Of a DNA stretch of 39,790 nucleotides, positions 39,713 through 39,790 are shown piece after piece. The notes under the pieces were generated by a model. It did not search any database, was not told the DNA's origin, and saw only the letters and a list, made by a program, of their open reading frames with translations. Every line of letters starts with the position of its first letter. Positions within the stretch are counted from its first letter, which is position 1. Source of the stretch: Bacillota bacterium (GTDB taxonomy: Bacteria > Bacillota > Clostridia > Christensenellales > UMGS416); assembly GCA_023398815.1 (NCBI GenBank), contig JAEWRW010000011.1, positions 1 to 39,790 of the forward strand, in the 5' to 3' direction. Both the position numbers and the translations under genes were made by a program.

Positions 39713-39790
39713 TCAACTGGTCTGCAGTGCGTCAACCTCATAGGTTTCGAGATGCTTCATGCTCATGTAGGGAACGGTGCCCCAGCGGGA
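39713..39790 (-). CDS. 3' end of an unidentified minus-strand gene
   Basis: From the right edge the minus strand is open for 25 codons to a TGA at 39713-39715, ending TYEVDALQTS. The residues (WGTVPYMSMKHLETYEVDAL) look like ordinary coding sequence, and the stop is followed by the strong bidirectional hairpin, as expected for a convergent gene end. Too short to assign a family. Confidence 0.6.
   Translation of the reverse strand, partial: SRWGTVPYMSMKHLETYEVDALQTS

Overview
The window looks like a chromosomal piece of a GC-rich Gram-positive bacterium, most likely a Clostridia-type Bacillota (inference). The sequence basis is a glmS ribozyme in front of glmS, an HPr kinase/phosphorylase gene, strong AGGAGG-type ribosome binding sites, a NagR/DasR-type operator, Bacillus-like PhoP boxes, a PocR-AraC regulator and a MecA-like class B penicillin-binding lipoprotein. 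No rRNA, tRNA, insertion sequence, phage gene or CRISPR array was seen.

Layout. 1-2160: end of an iron/cobalamin-type ABC importer (binding protein, permease, ATPase). 2161-4652: an AT-richer accessory stretch with a methyltransferase, a frameshifted small lipoprotein-like gene and an unknown membrane protein. 4766-6416: divergent nagR-like regulator and nagB sharing an operator. 6581-7360: secreted polysaccharide deacetylase. 7434-13832: moxR, DUF58, DUF4129, uvrC, DUF1848. 13927-16663: Cof-type HAD phosphatase, hprK and ROK glucokinase. 16728-16994: a lone MafI-like immunity gene. 17266-21947 (minus): trxB, glmM, ribozyme, glmS. 22241-23875: pit and a PhoU-like gene under two pairs of PhoP-type boxes. 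23941-27656 (minus): two paralogous secreted LRR/Fn3 proteins. 27811-28652 (minus): rpsI and rplM. 28939-30852: secreted Ig-like repeat protein. 30990-33058: PocR-AraC regulator and an orphan corrinoid protein. 33059-33459: a gene-free, highly structured stretch. 33460-35754 (minus): class B PBP. 35933-39595: Ppx/GppA-HD protein and ppk. The right edge holds the 3' end of a minus-strand gene.

How it fits together. Two themes stand out. (1) Glucosamine-6-phosphate: nagB (breakdown) is controlled through a NagR operator placed on its transcription start, glmS (synthesis) through a GlcN6P-sensing ribozyme, and glmM sends the product to cell wall precursors. (2) Phosphate and polyphosphate: pit-phoU and ppx-ppk.

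Most interesting: a roughly 80-nt structured element occurs three times (12835, 20945, 33327), always intergenic and on the plus strand, with a hairpin whose sequence changes while pairing is kept. The third copy sits inside a roughly 300-nt gene-free locus bounded by two identical hairpins, which also contains mutually exclusive stems. I could not assign either to a known RNA family from memory. All start choices, promoters and structures were read by eye and not computed.
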